Source: Streptomyces sp. NBC_00448 (GTDB lineage: Bacteria; Actinomycetota; Actinomycetes; Streptomycetales; Streptomycetaceae). Taken from it: 64,000 bases of DNA. A model generated the notes under the pieces. The model ran no database searches and had not been told where the DNA came from. It worked only from the letters and a program-made list of their open reading frames with translations. Each line of letters opens with the position of its first letter. The stretch's first letter is position 1. Where the stretch lies: NCBI RefSeq assembly GCF_036014115.1, contig NZ_CP107913.1, forward strand, positions 8,177,501-8,241,500, written 5' to 3'. Made by a program: the position numbers and the translations under genes. Below, one piece after another: positions 36,143-44,310 of this stretch.

Positions 36143-36877
36143 CTAGGTGCGTTGGGCGCGGCTCGACGAAGCCGCAATTCGTCCCGCGTGGCCGCCCTGA
36201 CAGATGACGCGACTGGGAGGCGACTCGTCCATCCACAGGTCGTGCTGGGGTGCTGATGTGGTGCGTTCTTTGTTCCGTGTGTAGCCCGACAAGAGGAAAG
36301 CTGCCCCGTGACCAATGTGAGCGCTCATGGATTGACGCAGTCCTGGGAACAGGATGCTCATCCAGGTCCGCGGCGTCCGCGTGGAGGAAGCCTGGCCGGG
36401 GCAGGCCGACAGGCGACTGGAGCAGCAGTCGTCGGTACTCCACACGCTGTGCGGGCACGGTATCCCCGGGACATGAGTTCCAGGCGCTGGACGGTTCGGC
36501 CTTCGCCCGCGCGCCCACACTCCGGTCCAACGACCTCGCCGTGCCGGCTGCGACCCGGACCGGGCCGCCGCCCGGTGTTCCGTCGCACGGCCCCATCGAG
36601 TTCCGCCCCCCAGGTGCCGAATCAGACGGGGCGGATACGGGCCGGCGCTCGCGCAGGCCCGACCCCCCTCCGGTACCTCCCGAAGGGGAGCAACCGCACG
36701 CCGGCGCCCTACGCCGGTACGTAGCAGGGCATGCCCACTTCGATGACGCTCCGGCTGCCCTCGTTCCCCCCGTGGCATGACCACCCGCGGCCGGGTCGAG
36801 GACGCGCCCCGAGAGCACGCGTCCACGCGTGATCGCAGGGATGCCGGACTCTTCATTCCTCTAGGCAAGGAGGCGCA
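36143..36877 (+). other. Long leader before the GH3 gene with a relic of a transporter leader
   Basis: 735 bp. The part up to 36360 mirrors the araFGH leader: operator, then CAGTCCTGGGAACAGGATG (CAGTCCTCGGAACAGGATG in araFGH), then a start reading MLIQVRGVRVEE that stops after about 37 codons. The remainder to 36877 contains no recognised gene. The GH3 ribosome site AAGGAGG lies just before 36878. Confidence 0.5.
36317..36328. promoter_or_regulatory. Second operator-like palindrome (GTGAGCGCTCAT)
   Basis: Contains the perfect palindrome TGAGCGCTCA. It occupies the same place relative to the duplicated leader as the operator at 56125-56136. Confidence 0.55.
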
Positions 36878-39800
36878 ATGCGCTGGTTCAGCGCACCGCT
36901 ACGCAACGCTGTCATGGCAACCGTGTGTTCGGTCGGACTGGTTGCCACCATCACGGCAACCGCTCAGGCAACTCCCGTTCAGAGCAGCGCGCAACTGCCG
37001 ATCTATCTCAACACCACGTACACGTTCCAGGAGCGGGCAGCGGATCTGGTGTCCCGGATGACTCTGGACGAGAAGGCCGCGCAGCTCAAGACGAACAGCG
37101 CACCGGCGATTCCCCGGCTGGGAGTGCAGCAGTACACCTACTGGAGTGAGGGGCAGCACGGCGTCAACGCCCTGTTCGCCGACACCAATCCAGGCTCCGT
37201 CACCGGTGGCGTACACGCCACGAGCTTCCCCACGAACTTCGCTGCTTCGATGACGTGGGACAAGAGCCTGATGTATCAGGAGACCACCGCGATCTCGGAC
37301 GAGGCTCGGGGTTTTCTCGACAAGTCGCTGTGGGGCAAGGGACAGAACAACCTCGGCCCCTCACCTGACGACTACGGTGACCTGACGTACTGGGCGCCCA
37401 CGGTCAACATGGACCGCGATCCCAGATGGGGCCGTACCGATGAGGCGTTCGGCGAGGACCCCTATCTGGTGGCGCAGATGGCCGGGCAGTTCGTCGACGG
37501 TTTCCAGGGCGAAACCCCTCAGGGCAAGCCGACGACCAAGTACCTCAAGGTCGCGGCCACAGCGAAGCACTATGCGCTCAACGAGGTCGAGAACAATCGG
37601 ACCGGCATCAGCTCCAACGTCGATGACGACGACCTGTACGACTACTACACGGCCCAGTTCAAGAGCCTGATCGAGAAGTCCCACGTCGCCGGGCTGATGA
37701 CCTCGTACAACGCGATCAACGGCACCCCCTCCGTCGCCGACACGTACACCACCAACCAGATCGCCCAGCGCACCTACGGGTTCGACGGCTACATCACCTC
37801 GGACTGCGGTGCTGTCGGCACCACCTACCAGACCTTCCCCGGCGGTCACGACTGGGCCCCGCCCGGATGGACCACCGACGGCAAGGGCGGCAACGCGACA
37901 TGGACCAACACCGCCACCGGTCAGCAGGTCTCCGGAGCCGCGGGTGGCCAGGCATACGCGCTGCGCGCCGGCACCGACGCCAACTGCACCGGTACCGAGG
38001 CGACCGCGCTGAACATCCGCGCTGCCATCTCGGCCGGAGTGCTCAGTGAAGGTGTGGTCGACAACGCGCTGGTGCACCTGTTCACCATCCGAATGGAGAC
38101 CGGCGAGTTCGACCCCACGGACCAGGTGCCGTACACCAAGATCGGGAAGGACACCATCCAGTCGCCGGCCCACCAGGCGCTCGCGCAGAAGGTGGCCGAC
38201 AACGCCTTGGTGCTGCTCCAGAACAACACGGTGGCTGACACCGGTCGACCGCTGCTGCCGGCAGACCCGGCCAAGGTCGGCAAGGTGGTCATCGTCGGCG
38301 ACCAGGCCGGGAAGGTCAGCCTCGGCGGATACTCGGGCGACCCCGCGCTGCGAGTGGACGCGGTCCAGGGGATCACCAGCGAGGTGAAGGCTGCCAATCC
38401 TGCCGCCGACGTGGTCTACGACGCGGCCGGCACTTCCACCACCGCCACCGCGGATGCGGCCCTCAGCGCGAAGACGCAGGCCGACATCAAGAACGCCGAC
38501 CTGGTCGTCATCGCCGTCGGCACCGACGACGCCACCGCGGGGGAGGGCCACGACCGCACCGGCCTGGCGATGCCCGGCAACTACGACAGTCTGATCAACC
38601 AGGTCTCCGCGCTGGGCAACCCGAGGACGGTCCTCGACATCCAGTCCGACGGACCGGTCAGCATCGACAAGACCCGCAGCGAGGTCTCGGCGATCGTCTT
38701 CGCCGGCTACAACGGGGAAAGCCAGGGCACAGCGCTGGCGGACGTCCTCTTCGGCAAGCAGAACCCCAGCGGCCACCTGAATTTCACCTGGTACAAGGAC
38801 GACTCGCAGCTGCCGGACATCTCGAACTACAACCTCAGTCCGAGTGGCACCGATGGGCTGGGCCGCACCTACCAGTACTTCACCGGCACTCCGACTTACC
38901 CCTTCGGGTACGGACTGAGCTACAGCAGCTTCCGGTACTCCCACCTGACCGTCGACCGGAAGTCGGTCTCCGCGGACGGCACCGTGCAGGTCGGTTTCGA
39001 CGTCAGAAACACCGGGGCCACAGCAGGGGCGACGGTTGCCCAGCTGTACGTCGCCACACCGCAGGTAGCGGGTGGCGAAGTGCCCCAGCAGCAGCTTGAG
39101 GGCTTCCAGAAGACCAAGGTCCTCTCTCCTGGGGCCACTCAGCACATCAAGCTGAAGGTGGCCGTGCCCGACCTGGCCTTCTGGGACGGCGCGGCGGCCA
39201 AGCAGGTCGTCCACGACGGTACTTACCGATTCCAGGTCGGCCCCGACTCCGCCAGTCCGGCGGGGGCGGCATCCGTCGAGGTGCATGGTGCGCTGTCCGC
39301 GCACGTCCAGTACGTGACGGTGCAGCCGGAAAGCGTCGAGTACAGCGCCGGCGACACCATCGACCTCACCGGCAAGAACCAGTGGATCAAGGACGACACC
39401 GACACCACCCAGGAGCCGGGCCGGAACCTCTCGGTCAAGGCCGACAACGTCGTCGAAGCGGTCAACAACGACGGCTCGTTCGTGGACCTGAAGCACGCGA
39501 AGGTCCAGTACCGCAGTAGCGACACCTCGGTGGCGAGGGTGAACGCCAAGGGCCTGGTCACCGCTGTCGGCAACGGTGTGGCCACCATCAGCGCGACGGT
39601 GGACGGGGTGACCGGCTCCGCAGTCGTCTCCGTGCATCACCCGCTCACGCTTGACAGCAAGGCTGTGACGGTCCCGGGCGAGTCCCAGACCGTCACCGCC
39701 ACGTACACGAACAACGGACCCACGGCACTTCCGAGCACCTCCGTCGACCTCACGGTGCCCAGCGGGTGGACGGCGAAAGCCACCTCTGCTTCGACGTTCA

Positions 39801-40516
39801 AGAGCATCGCAGCGGGCGAGTCGGTCAAGGTGACGTGGTCGGTCACCTCTCCAGCGAACGCCGGCCAGGGCAGCTTCGAACTGTCCGCCCGTGCGACCTA
39901 CCGGGGGGCCAAGAGCGATGACGTGGCCGTAGCCCCTACGTCGCTGCCGTACGACAGCGTGCCCTCCGCGTTCGGGAACGTCGCGATCAGCGACGACAGC
40001 AACCCCGGCGGTGCCGACCTCGACGGCGGCGGCCGCAGCCTGTCCCAACAGGCACTGGCAGCCGCGGGGATCAACTCGGGTGGCCGTGTCACGCATGACG
40101 GGCTGACGTTCACCTGGCCCACCACGGGCAAGGGCGGCACCGACAACGTCGTGGCCGGCGGTCAGAGTATCCGCCTGGGCGCGTCGGGCACCACGCTCGG
40201 CTTCCTCGGGACGGCGAACAACGGCACCGCGTCGGGAACAGGCACCATCACCTACACCGACGGAACCAGCCAGACCTTCTCACTTGCCTTCTCGGACTGG
40301 TGGGACAACGCTCCGGCAGCCGGTAGCGACACCCTTGCCAAACTGCCCTACCTCAACCAGAACGGAAGCAAGGTCAACCAGCCCGTCAGCGTCTACGGCG
40401 CCACCGTGCCTCTCCAGGCGGGCAAGACGGTCGACTACGTGACGCTGCCGAACATCAGCCAAGGCACCGCCAACAACCAGACCGCGATGCATATCTTCTC
40501 CATCGCCGTCGGCTGA
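36878..40516 (+). CDS. Large secreted GH3 beta-xylosidase/glycosidase
   Basis: 1212 residues. Signal peptide to about residue 35 (TITATAQATPVQ). GH3 N-domain about 50-420: VNMDRDPRWGRTDEAFGEDP, KHYALNEVENNR, and nucleophile Asp309 in YITSDCGAVG, the type seen in xylosidase-branch GH3. GH3 C-domain about 440-650 (GTDDATAGEGHDR). A fibronectin-III-like domain follows (700-790), then a BIG2 Ig-like domain (about 870-920, VARVNAKGLVTAVGNGVATI), a NEW3-type domain (SWTAKA-like PSGWTAKATS) and a C-terminal beta-sandwich. Much longer than the 750-900 usual, with extra domains probably for polymer or wall binding. Two tandem hairpins follow it. Confidence 0.9.
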   Translation: MRWFSAPLRNAVMATVCSVGLVATITATAQATPVQSSAQLPIYLNTTYTFQERAADLVSRMTLDEKAAQLKTNSAPAIPRLGVQQYTYWSEGQHGVNALFADTNPGSVTGGVHATSFPTNFAASMTWDKSLMYQETTAISDEARGFLDKSLWGKGQNNLGPSPDDYGDLTYWAPTVNMDRDPRWGRTDEAFGEDPYLVAQMAGQFVDGFQGETPQGKPTTKYLKVAATAKHYALNEVENNRTGISSNVDDDDLYDYYTAQFKSLIEKSHVAGLMTSYNAINGTPSVADTYTTNQIAQRTYGFDGYITSDCGAVGTTYQTFPGGHDWAPPGWTTDGKGGNATWTNTATGQQVSGAAGGQAYALRAGTDANCTGTEATALNIRAAISAGVLSEGVVDNALVHLFTIRMETGEFDPTDQVPYTKIGKDTIQSPAHQALAQKVADNALVLLQNNTVADTGRPLLPADPAKVGKVVIVGDQAGKVSLGGYSGDPALRVDAVQGITSEVKAANPAADVVYDAAGTSTTATADAALSAKTQADIKNADLVVIAVGTDDATAGEGHDRTGLAMPGNYDSLINQVSALGNPRTVLDIQSDGPVSIDKTRSEVSAIVFAGYNGESQGTALADVLFGKQNPSGHLNFTWYKDDSQLPDISNYNLSPSGTDGLGRTYQYFTGTPTYPFGYGLSYSSFRYSHLTVDRKSVSADGTVQVGFDVRNTGATAGATVAQLYVATPQVAGGEVPQQQLEGFQKTKVLSPGATQHIKLKVAVPDLAFWDGAAAKQVVHDGTYRFQVGPDSASPAGAASVEVHGALSAHVQYVTVQPESVEYSAGDTIDLTGKNQWIKDDTDTTQEPGRNLSVKADNVVEAVNNDGSFVDLKHAKVQYRSSDTSVARVNAKGLVTAVGNGVATISATVDGVTGSAVVSVHHPLTLDSKAVTVPGESQTVTATYTNNGPTALPSTSVDLTVPSGWTAKATSASTFKSIAAGESVKVTWSVTSPANAGQGSFELSARATYRGAKSDDVAVAPTSLPYDSVPSAFGNVAISDDSNPGGADLDGGGRSLSQQALAAAGINSGGRVTHDGLTFTWPTTGKGGTDNVVAGGQSIRLGASGTTLGFLGTANNGTASGTGTITYTDGTSQTFSLAFSDWWDNAPAAGSDTLAKLPYLNQNGSKVNQPVSVYGATVPLQAGKTVDYVTLPNISQGTANNQTAMHIFSIAVG

Positions 40517-40520
40517 CGGT

Positions 40521-40609
40521 GCCTGCCGACACTGTCTGCGGCGTCGGCAGGCCCACTTGACCGCCCACGTGCGACCCCCGGCAGCCGGCCGGGGGTCGCA
40601 CGTGGGCGG
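40521..40609 (+). terminator. Two tandem hairpins after GH3
   Basis: First: GCCTGCCGAC (40521-40530) with GTCGGCAGGC (40543-40552). Second: a perfect 21-bp stem, 40561-40581 with 40589-40609, and a 7-base loop. Confidence 0.8.
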
Positions 40610-41127
40610 CACCGGCACACTCTCCGCCGAAAGGACTCTCGCGGACGCCACCGGCGCCGCCCGGACTTCGGGGTTCGTTGATGCCGCCGAAGGATGCGGG
40701 GCGGCCGGTCGTGCCCGAAATGACGTGCCGTCAGAGCAGCGTCGGCCCCGAGGTGCCACACCCTTCCCAGGCGGGTGCGCCGGCGCAGCTCTCGGACCGT
40801 GCCCGGCGAGGTCGGACCGCGGCCGGCCTGCGGTCCTCGTCCTTATCTACGACACGTGAGGCGGCGAGCTTACGGCGTTCGCGCCCTGCCCGGCGCCGAC
40901 GTTGCCTCCGATGCGGGTGCGGCAGGTACGAATTTTGAGCAAGGGGTTGACCGTGGTGCTCAGGACTCCTACCTTCCACGCTGAGAAACCCATTGCTCTT
41001 TTGCGCAGACGCCATTGCGGCACAGGTGATCATCCAGACCCGCGGGACGGGCGGCCTGGACATCCGCTGCCGCACCGGTCGCTCCAGCCTCAGTGGTTCG
41101 GACACACATCAGAAGGGTCTTTCTTCC
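40610..41127. other. Upstream region of the clan-A hydrolase gene
   Basis: 518 bp with no recognised gene and no AraR-type element. It must contain the promoter of the gene at 41128, but no consensus pair stands out. Confidence 0.4.
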
Positions 41128-42864
41128 ATGCGTGGAATCGCGCATCTCCAGCCCGGCCGGCCATTGCGCCGCGCCGTCGGCCTGGGAGCCGCAGTGCTCA
41201 CCGCGGCCATGGCCGCGTTCACCGGTACGCCCGCTCAGGCGGCACCGAGCCCGTCCACCACCCTGGTGGTCAACGCCAACCAGGTCCTGCGACCGGTCAC
41301 GCACGTCGCGACCGGTTCGCTCTACGGCCTCGCCAACGCGAGCACTCCGGCCGACAACCTGGTGCAGGCGATCAAGCCGAACACCTTCGTGCAGAAGCCG
41401 CAAGGAGGCCACCAGCAGGGAACCGGCGACATCCTCACCGTGGCGCCGGAGGCCGCCCGGGCCGGCGCCAAGGTCGTCAACCGGCTGTCGGACTACTACG
41501 CCGGCTGGCCGTACCAGTTCAGCTGGAGCAACTGGCTGAGCGTGGTCGACGACCAGATCGCGCAAACCAAGGCCGCCGGGATCACCAACCTGGCCGCGTA
41601 CGCGCCGTGGAACGAGCCCGATGGCACCTGGCAGTCCTCCAACGGCACCTTCGAGGACTTCTGGACGCGGACCTATCGTGAGATCCGCTCCAAGGACGCC
41701 ACGACGCCGATCCAAGGTCCGAGCTTCTCCGACAACATCAGCGACATGCAGAACTTCCTGCAGAATGCGGTGGCGACCAACACCGTTCCGGACATCATCG
41801 CCTGGCACGAGCTGACGAGGGCCTCGAAGATCGCCGGCGACATCACCACGGTCACCAACATCGAGAAGAACCTGGGCATCACCCCCCGCCCCATGGCGAT
41901 CGAGGAGTACGCGGCCCCCTCTGAGGTCGGCATCCCCGGTGCGCTGGTCAGTTACATCGCGAAGTTCGAGCGCCTGGGAGTGCACGACGCCGAGTTGGCC
42001 TTCTGGAACCAGTCCGGTGCCCTCGGTGACCTGCTCACCGGCCAGGGGGGAAGTCCCAACGGTGCCTACTGGCTGTACAAGTGGTATGCCGACATGAGCG
42101 GTTCGATGCTCACGACCACCGCCCCCGCGCAGACCGGCATCGACGGAGCCGCGTCCCGCGACAGCGCCGGCAACGAGATCGACGTCGTCTTCGGCGGGGG
42201 CTCCGGCGACTCCGCCGTGACCGTGAACGGACTCAACGCGCTTGCCGCCTTCGGATCCACCGTTCACGTCAAGGTCGAGTACACCCCCTCCCGCGGCCGC
42301 ACGACGGCCGTCTCGGGACCGATCACCCTCTCCGAGTCCGACTACGCGGTGAGCAACGGCTCCATCACCGTCCCGGTGACCACGAACACCACCGACGGCT
42401 ACCACCTCGTGATCACACCGTCGAGCGGCAGTTCCGCTCTCGACGGCGACTACCAGATCGCGAACAAGAACAGCGCACTGGTCCTCGACACCAAGAACGA
42501 GGCGACCACCCAGGGCACGTTGGTGGACCAGGCCGCCGTGAACAACTCGGCCACCCAGACGTGGACGCTGGTGTCAGCCGGCTCCGGCCTCTACAAGATC
42601 CGCAACCAGGCCAGCGGTCTACTCCTCGGAATCACCAACGCCGGTACCTCGGACGGCGGCACCGCTCTCATCTGGGGCGACAACGGCACAGCCGACCACC
42701 TGTGGCGTCTCACAGCCGACGGTACCGGGTTCTACAAGATCGTGAACAGCAACAGCGATCTGGTGCTGGGCGTGCAGAACATGAGCACCAGCAGCGGCGC
42801 CCAAGTCCTGCAGTGGGACGACAACGGCACCGCCGACCACCTGTGGAAACTGACCCGCCGGTAA
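41128..42864 (+). CDS. Secreted clan-A glycoside hydrolase (GH39-like) with ricin-type lectin domain
   Basis: 578 residues from ATG 41128. Signal peptide to about residue 40 (TPAQAAPSPS). The barrel at about 45-330 has acid/base Glu163 in YAPWNEPDGTW and nucleophile Glu259 or Glu260 in PMAIEEYAAP, the (beta/alpha)8 clan-A layout closest to GH39. A beta-sandwich follows, then a RICIN domain of the 'YQIANKNSALVLD' kind with three repeats (LVDQAAVNNSATQTW, TALIWGDNGTADHLW, QVLQWDDNGTADHLW). GH39 includes beta-xylosidases and galactosyl-arabinofuranosidases acting on arabinogalactan; the specificity is open. Single gene, convergent with the LacI gene. Confidence 0.78.
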   Translation: MRGIAHLQPGRPLRRAVGLGAAVLTAAMAAFTGTPAQAAPSPSTTLVVNANQVLRPVTHVATGSLYGLANASTPADNLVQAIKPNTFVQKPQGGHQQGTGDILTVAPEAARAGAKVVNRLSDYYAGWPYQFSWSNWLSVVDDQIAQTKAAGITNLAAYAPWNEPDGTWQSSNGTFEDFWTRTYREIRSKDATTPIQGPSFSDNISDMQNFLQNAVATNTVPDIIAWHELTRASKIAGDITTVTNIEKNLGITPRPMAIEEYAAPSEVGIPGALVSYIAKFERLGVHDAELAFWNQSGALGDLLTGQGGSPNGAYWLYKWYADMSGSMLTTTAPAQTGIDGAASRDSAGNEIDVVFGGGSGDSAVTVNGLNALAAFGSTVHVKVEYTPSRGRTTAVSGPITLSESDYAVSNGSITVPVTTNTTDGYHLVITPSSGSSALDGDYQIANKNSALVLDTKNEATTQGTLVDQAAVNNSATQTWTLVSAGSGLYKIRNQASGLLLGITNAGTSDGGTALIWGDNGTADHLWRLTADGTGFYKIVNSNSDLVLGVQNMSTSSGAQVLQWDDNGTADHLWKLTRR

Positions 42865-42882
42865 GTCCACTTCCCTCCCGGA

Positions 42883-42924
42883 GCCGGCTGCCGCGCCCTG
42901 ACCACCGTGGGCACGGCAGGCGGC
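42883..42924. terminator. Imperfect hairpin between convergent genes
   Basis: GCCGGCTGCCGCGCCC (42883-42898) faces GGGCACGGCAGGCGGC (42909-42924), two mismatches in 16. Placed 19 bp after the hydrolase stop. Confidence 0.5.
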
Positions 42925-43022
42925 ACCGGCACCCTCTGACACCCCCCTGTGCGGAACGGCATCGAGTGAGGAGCACGCCGGTCGACATCCCTCGGTCACA
43001 GTGGTCGGCGTGCGCAGCGAGG

Positions 43023-44060
43023 TCAGGCGGAGTCGCGGATGACCAGCCGGCACGGCACGGTCTGCACACCGCCCGCCTGCCGGCCGTCGATGGCGTCCAG
43101 GAGCCTCAGAGCGGCGAGGCGCCCGATCTCGTTGAGGTTCATGTCGATCGTCGTCAGCGGGGGGCGGGACGCCAGCGCCATGATGTCCCAGTTGTCGTAG
43201 CCGACGACAGCGATGTCGTCCGGCACGCGGCGGCCCTCCTCGCGCAGCGTGTCGGCGACGCCGCGGGCGATCTGGTCGTTCCCGCAGAAGAAGGCGTCGG
43301 TGTCCGGCGCCGCCCGCAGGACCGTCCGGGCAGTCCGCCGCCCCCACGCCTCGCTCCAGTCGCCGAAGTACACATGGCCGCCGGACAGTTCCAGGCCCGC
43401 CGCTTCGAGCAGGCCCTGAGTCAGCCGCGCCCGGTACTGGGCGGCCGCGTGGTGGCGGGGACCGGTGACGTGGGCGATGCGCCGGCGCCCGGAGGTGATC
43501 AGATGCTCCGCCGCCAGCCGGGCGCCGCCCTCGTCGTCGGAAGCCACCGACATGTCCGCGGGATTCCGAGAGGGGGCCAGGGCGTAGACGGTGGGGATGT
43601 CCTGCAGTCCCTGGAGCGGCTCTCGGGGGTCGGTGCGGCGACCGGTGACGATGATGCCGTCCACACGACGCGCGAGCAGGGTCTGCACGTAGTGCCGTTC
43701 GCGGATGGCGTCGCCCCGGGTGTCGCACAGCAGCACGGAGATCTTCCCAGCGCCGAGGGCGTCCTCGGCCCCCAGCAGCACCGGGGTGCTGAAGCGGCCG
43801 ATGCCGTCGGTCGTGATCAGGCCGACCGTCCAGGTGCGTCCCGCCAGCAGCGCGCGGGCCTGCTCGTTCGGCTGGAAGCCCAGGCGCCGTGCCGCCTCGA
43901 GCACCCGCTCGCGTGTCTCCGGCCGCATGCGGCCGTTGCCGCTCAGTGCCTTGGACGCCGTTCCCACGCTCACGCCCGACAGAGCAGCCACCTCGGTCAG
44001 CGTCACCCGCCCCGGTGATGGGCGCCGGTCAGTCTCCGTCACGGACAATCCTTTGCTCAT
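43023..44060 (-). CDS. LacI-family transcriptional regulator
   Basis: 345 residues from ATG 44060. The N-terminal helix-turn-helix with hinge (VTLTEVAALSGVSVGTASKA, RERVLEAARRLGFQPNEQAR) is followed by a periplasmic-binding-type effector domain (VGLITTDGIGRFSTPVLLGA, FFCGNDQIARGVAD, VGYDNWDIMAL). Divergent from the GH127 gene and the MalFG-type transporter, which it presumably represses until their oligosaccharide is present (inference from position). It is distinct from the regulator at 49831; its own operator could not be identified. Confidence 0.9.
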   Translation of the reverse strand: MSKGLSVTETDRRPSPGRVTLTEVAALSGVSVGTASKALSGNGRMRPETRERVLEAARRLGFQPNEQARALLAGRTWTVGLITTDGIGRFSTPVLLGAEDALGAGKISVLLCDTRGDAIRERHYVQTLLARRVDGIIVTGRRTDPREPLQGLQDIPTVYALAPSRNPADMSVASDDEGGARLAAEHLITSGRRRIAHVTGPRHHAAAQYRARLTQGLLEAAGLELSGGHVYFGDWSEAWGRRTARTVLRAAPDTDAFFCGNDQIARGVADTLREEGRRVPDDIAVVGYDNWDIMALASRPPLTTIDMNLNEIGRLAALRLLDAIDGRQAGGVQTVPCRLVIRDSA

Positions 44061-44141
44061 CTACATGTCTGAACTCATCCTGCCAGGATGTTGCGTGTAG
44101 CCCAAACATTGCCGGGACTGATTTCGAGGGCTGCAGAAGGC

Positions 44142-44170
44142 TTGACGCACCTGGACGAGCGACCCAAAAT
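44142..44170 (+). promoter_or_regulatory. Promoter of the GH127-transporter operon
   Basis: TTGACG (44142-44147), 17-bp spacer, CAAAAT (44165-44170). 140 bp upstream of the GH127 start. Confidence 0.55.
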
Positions 44171-44310
44171 TGCGGGAGAAAAGCGTTGCTCAAATGTTTC
44201 GCATCCAGGGCGTTGGCCGATGACCCGCGCTGCCATGTACCCGCGCCCTCCTGTGGCGCCACAGTGGTGGCGGTCCGCCTCACGCTGACCGTACGTTCCA
44301 GGGGAGATCC

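Noticed and set aside
37361-40096. 911-codon minus-strand frame
   Set aside because: Shadow of the GH3 gene, which has complete catalytic motifs and a signal peptide.
40993-41127. Earlier start for the GH39-like enzyme
   Set aside because: The added 45 residues lack a ribosome site and would bury the signal peptide; ATG 41128 starts it correctly.
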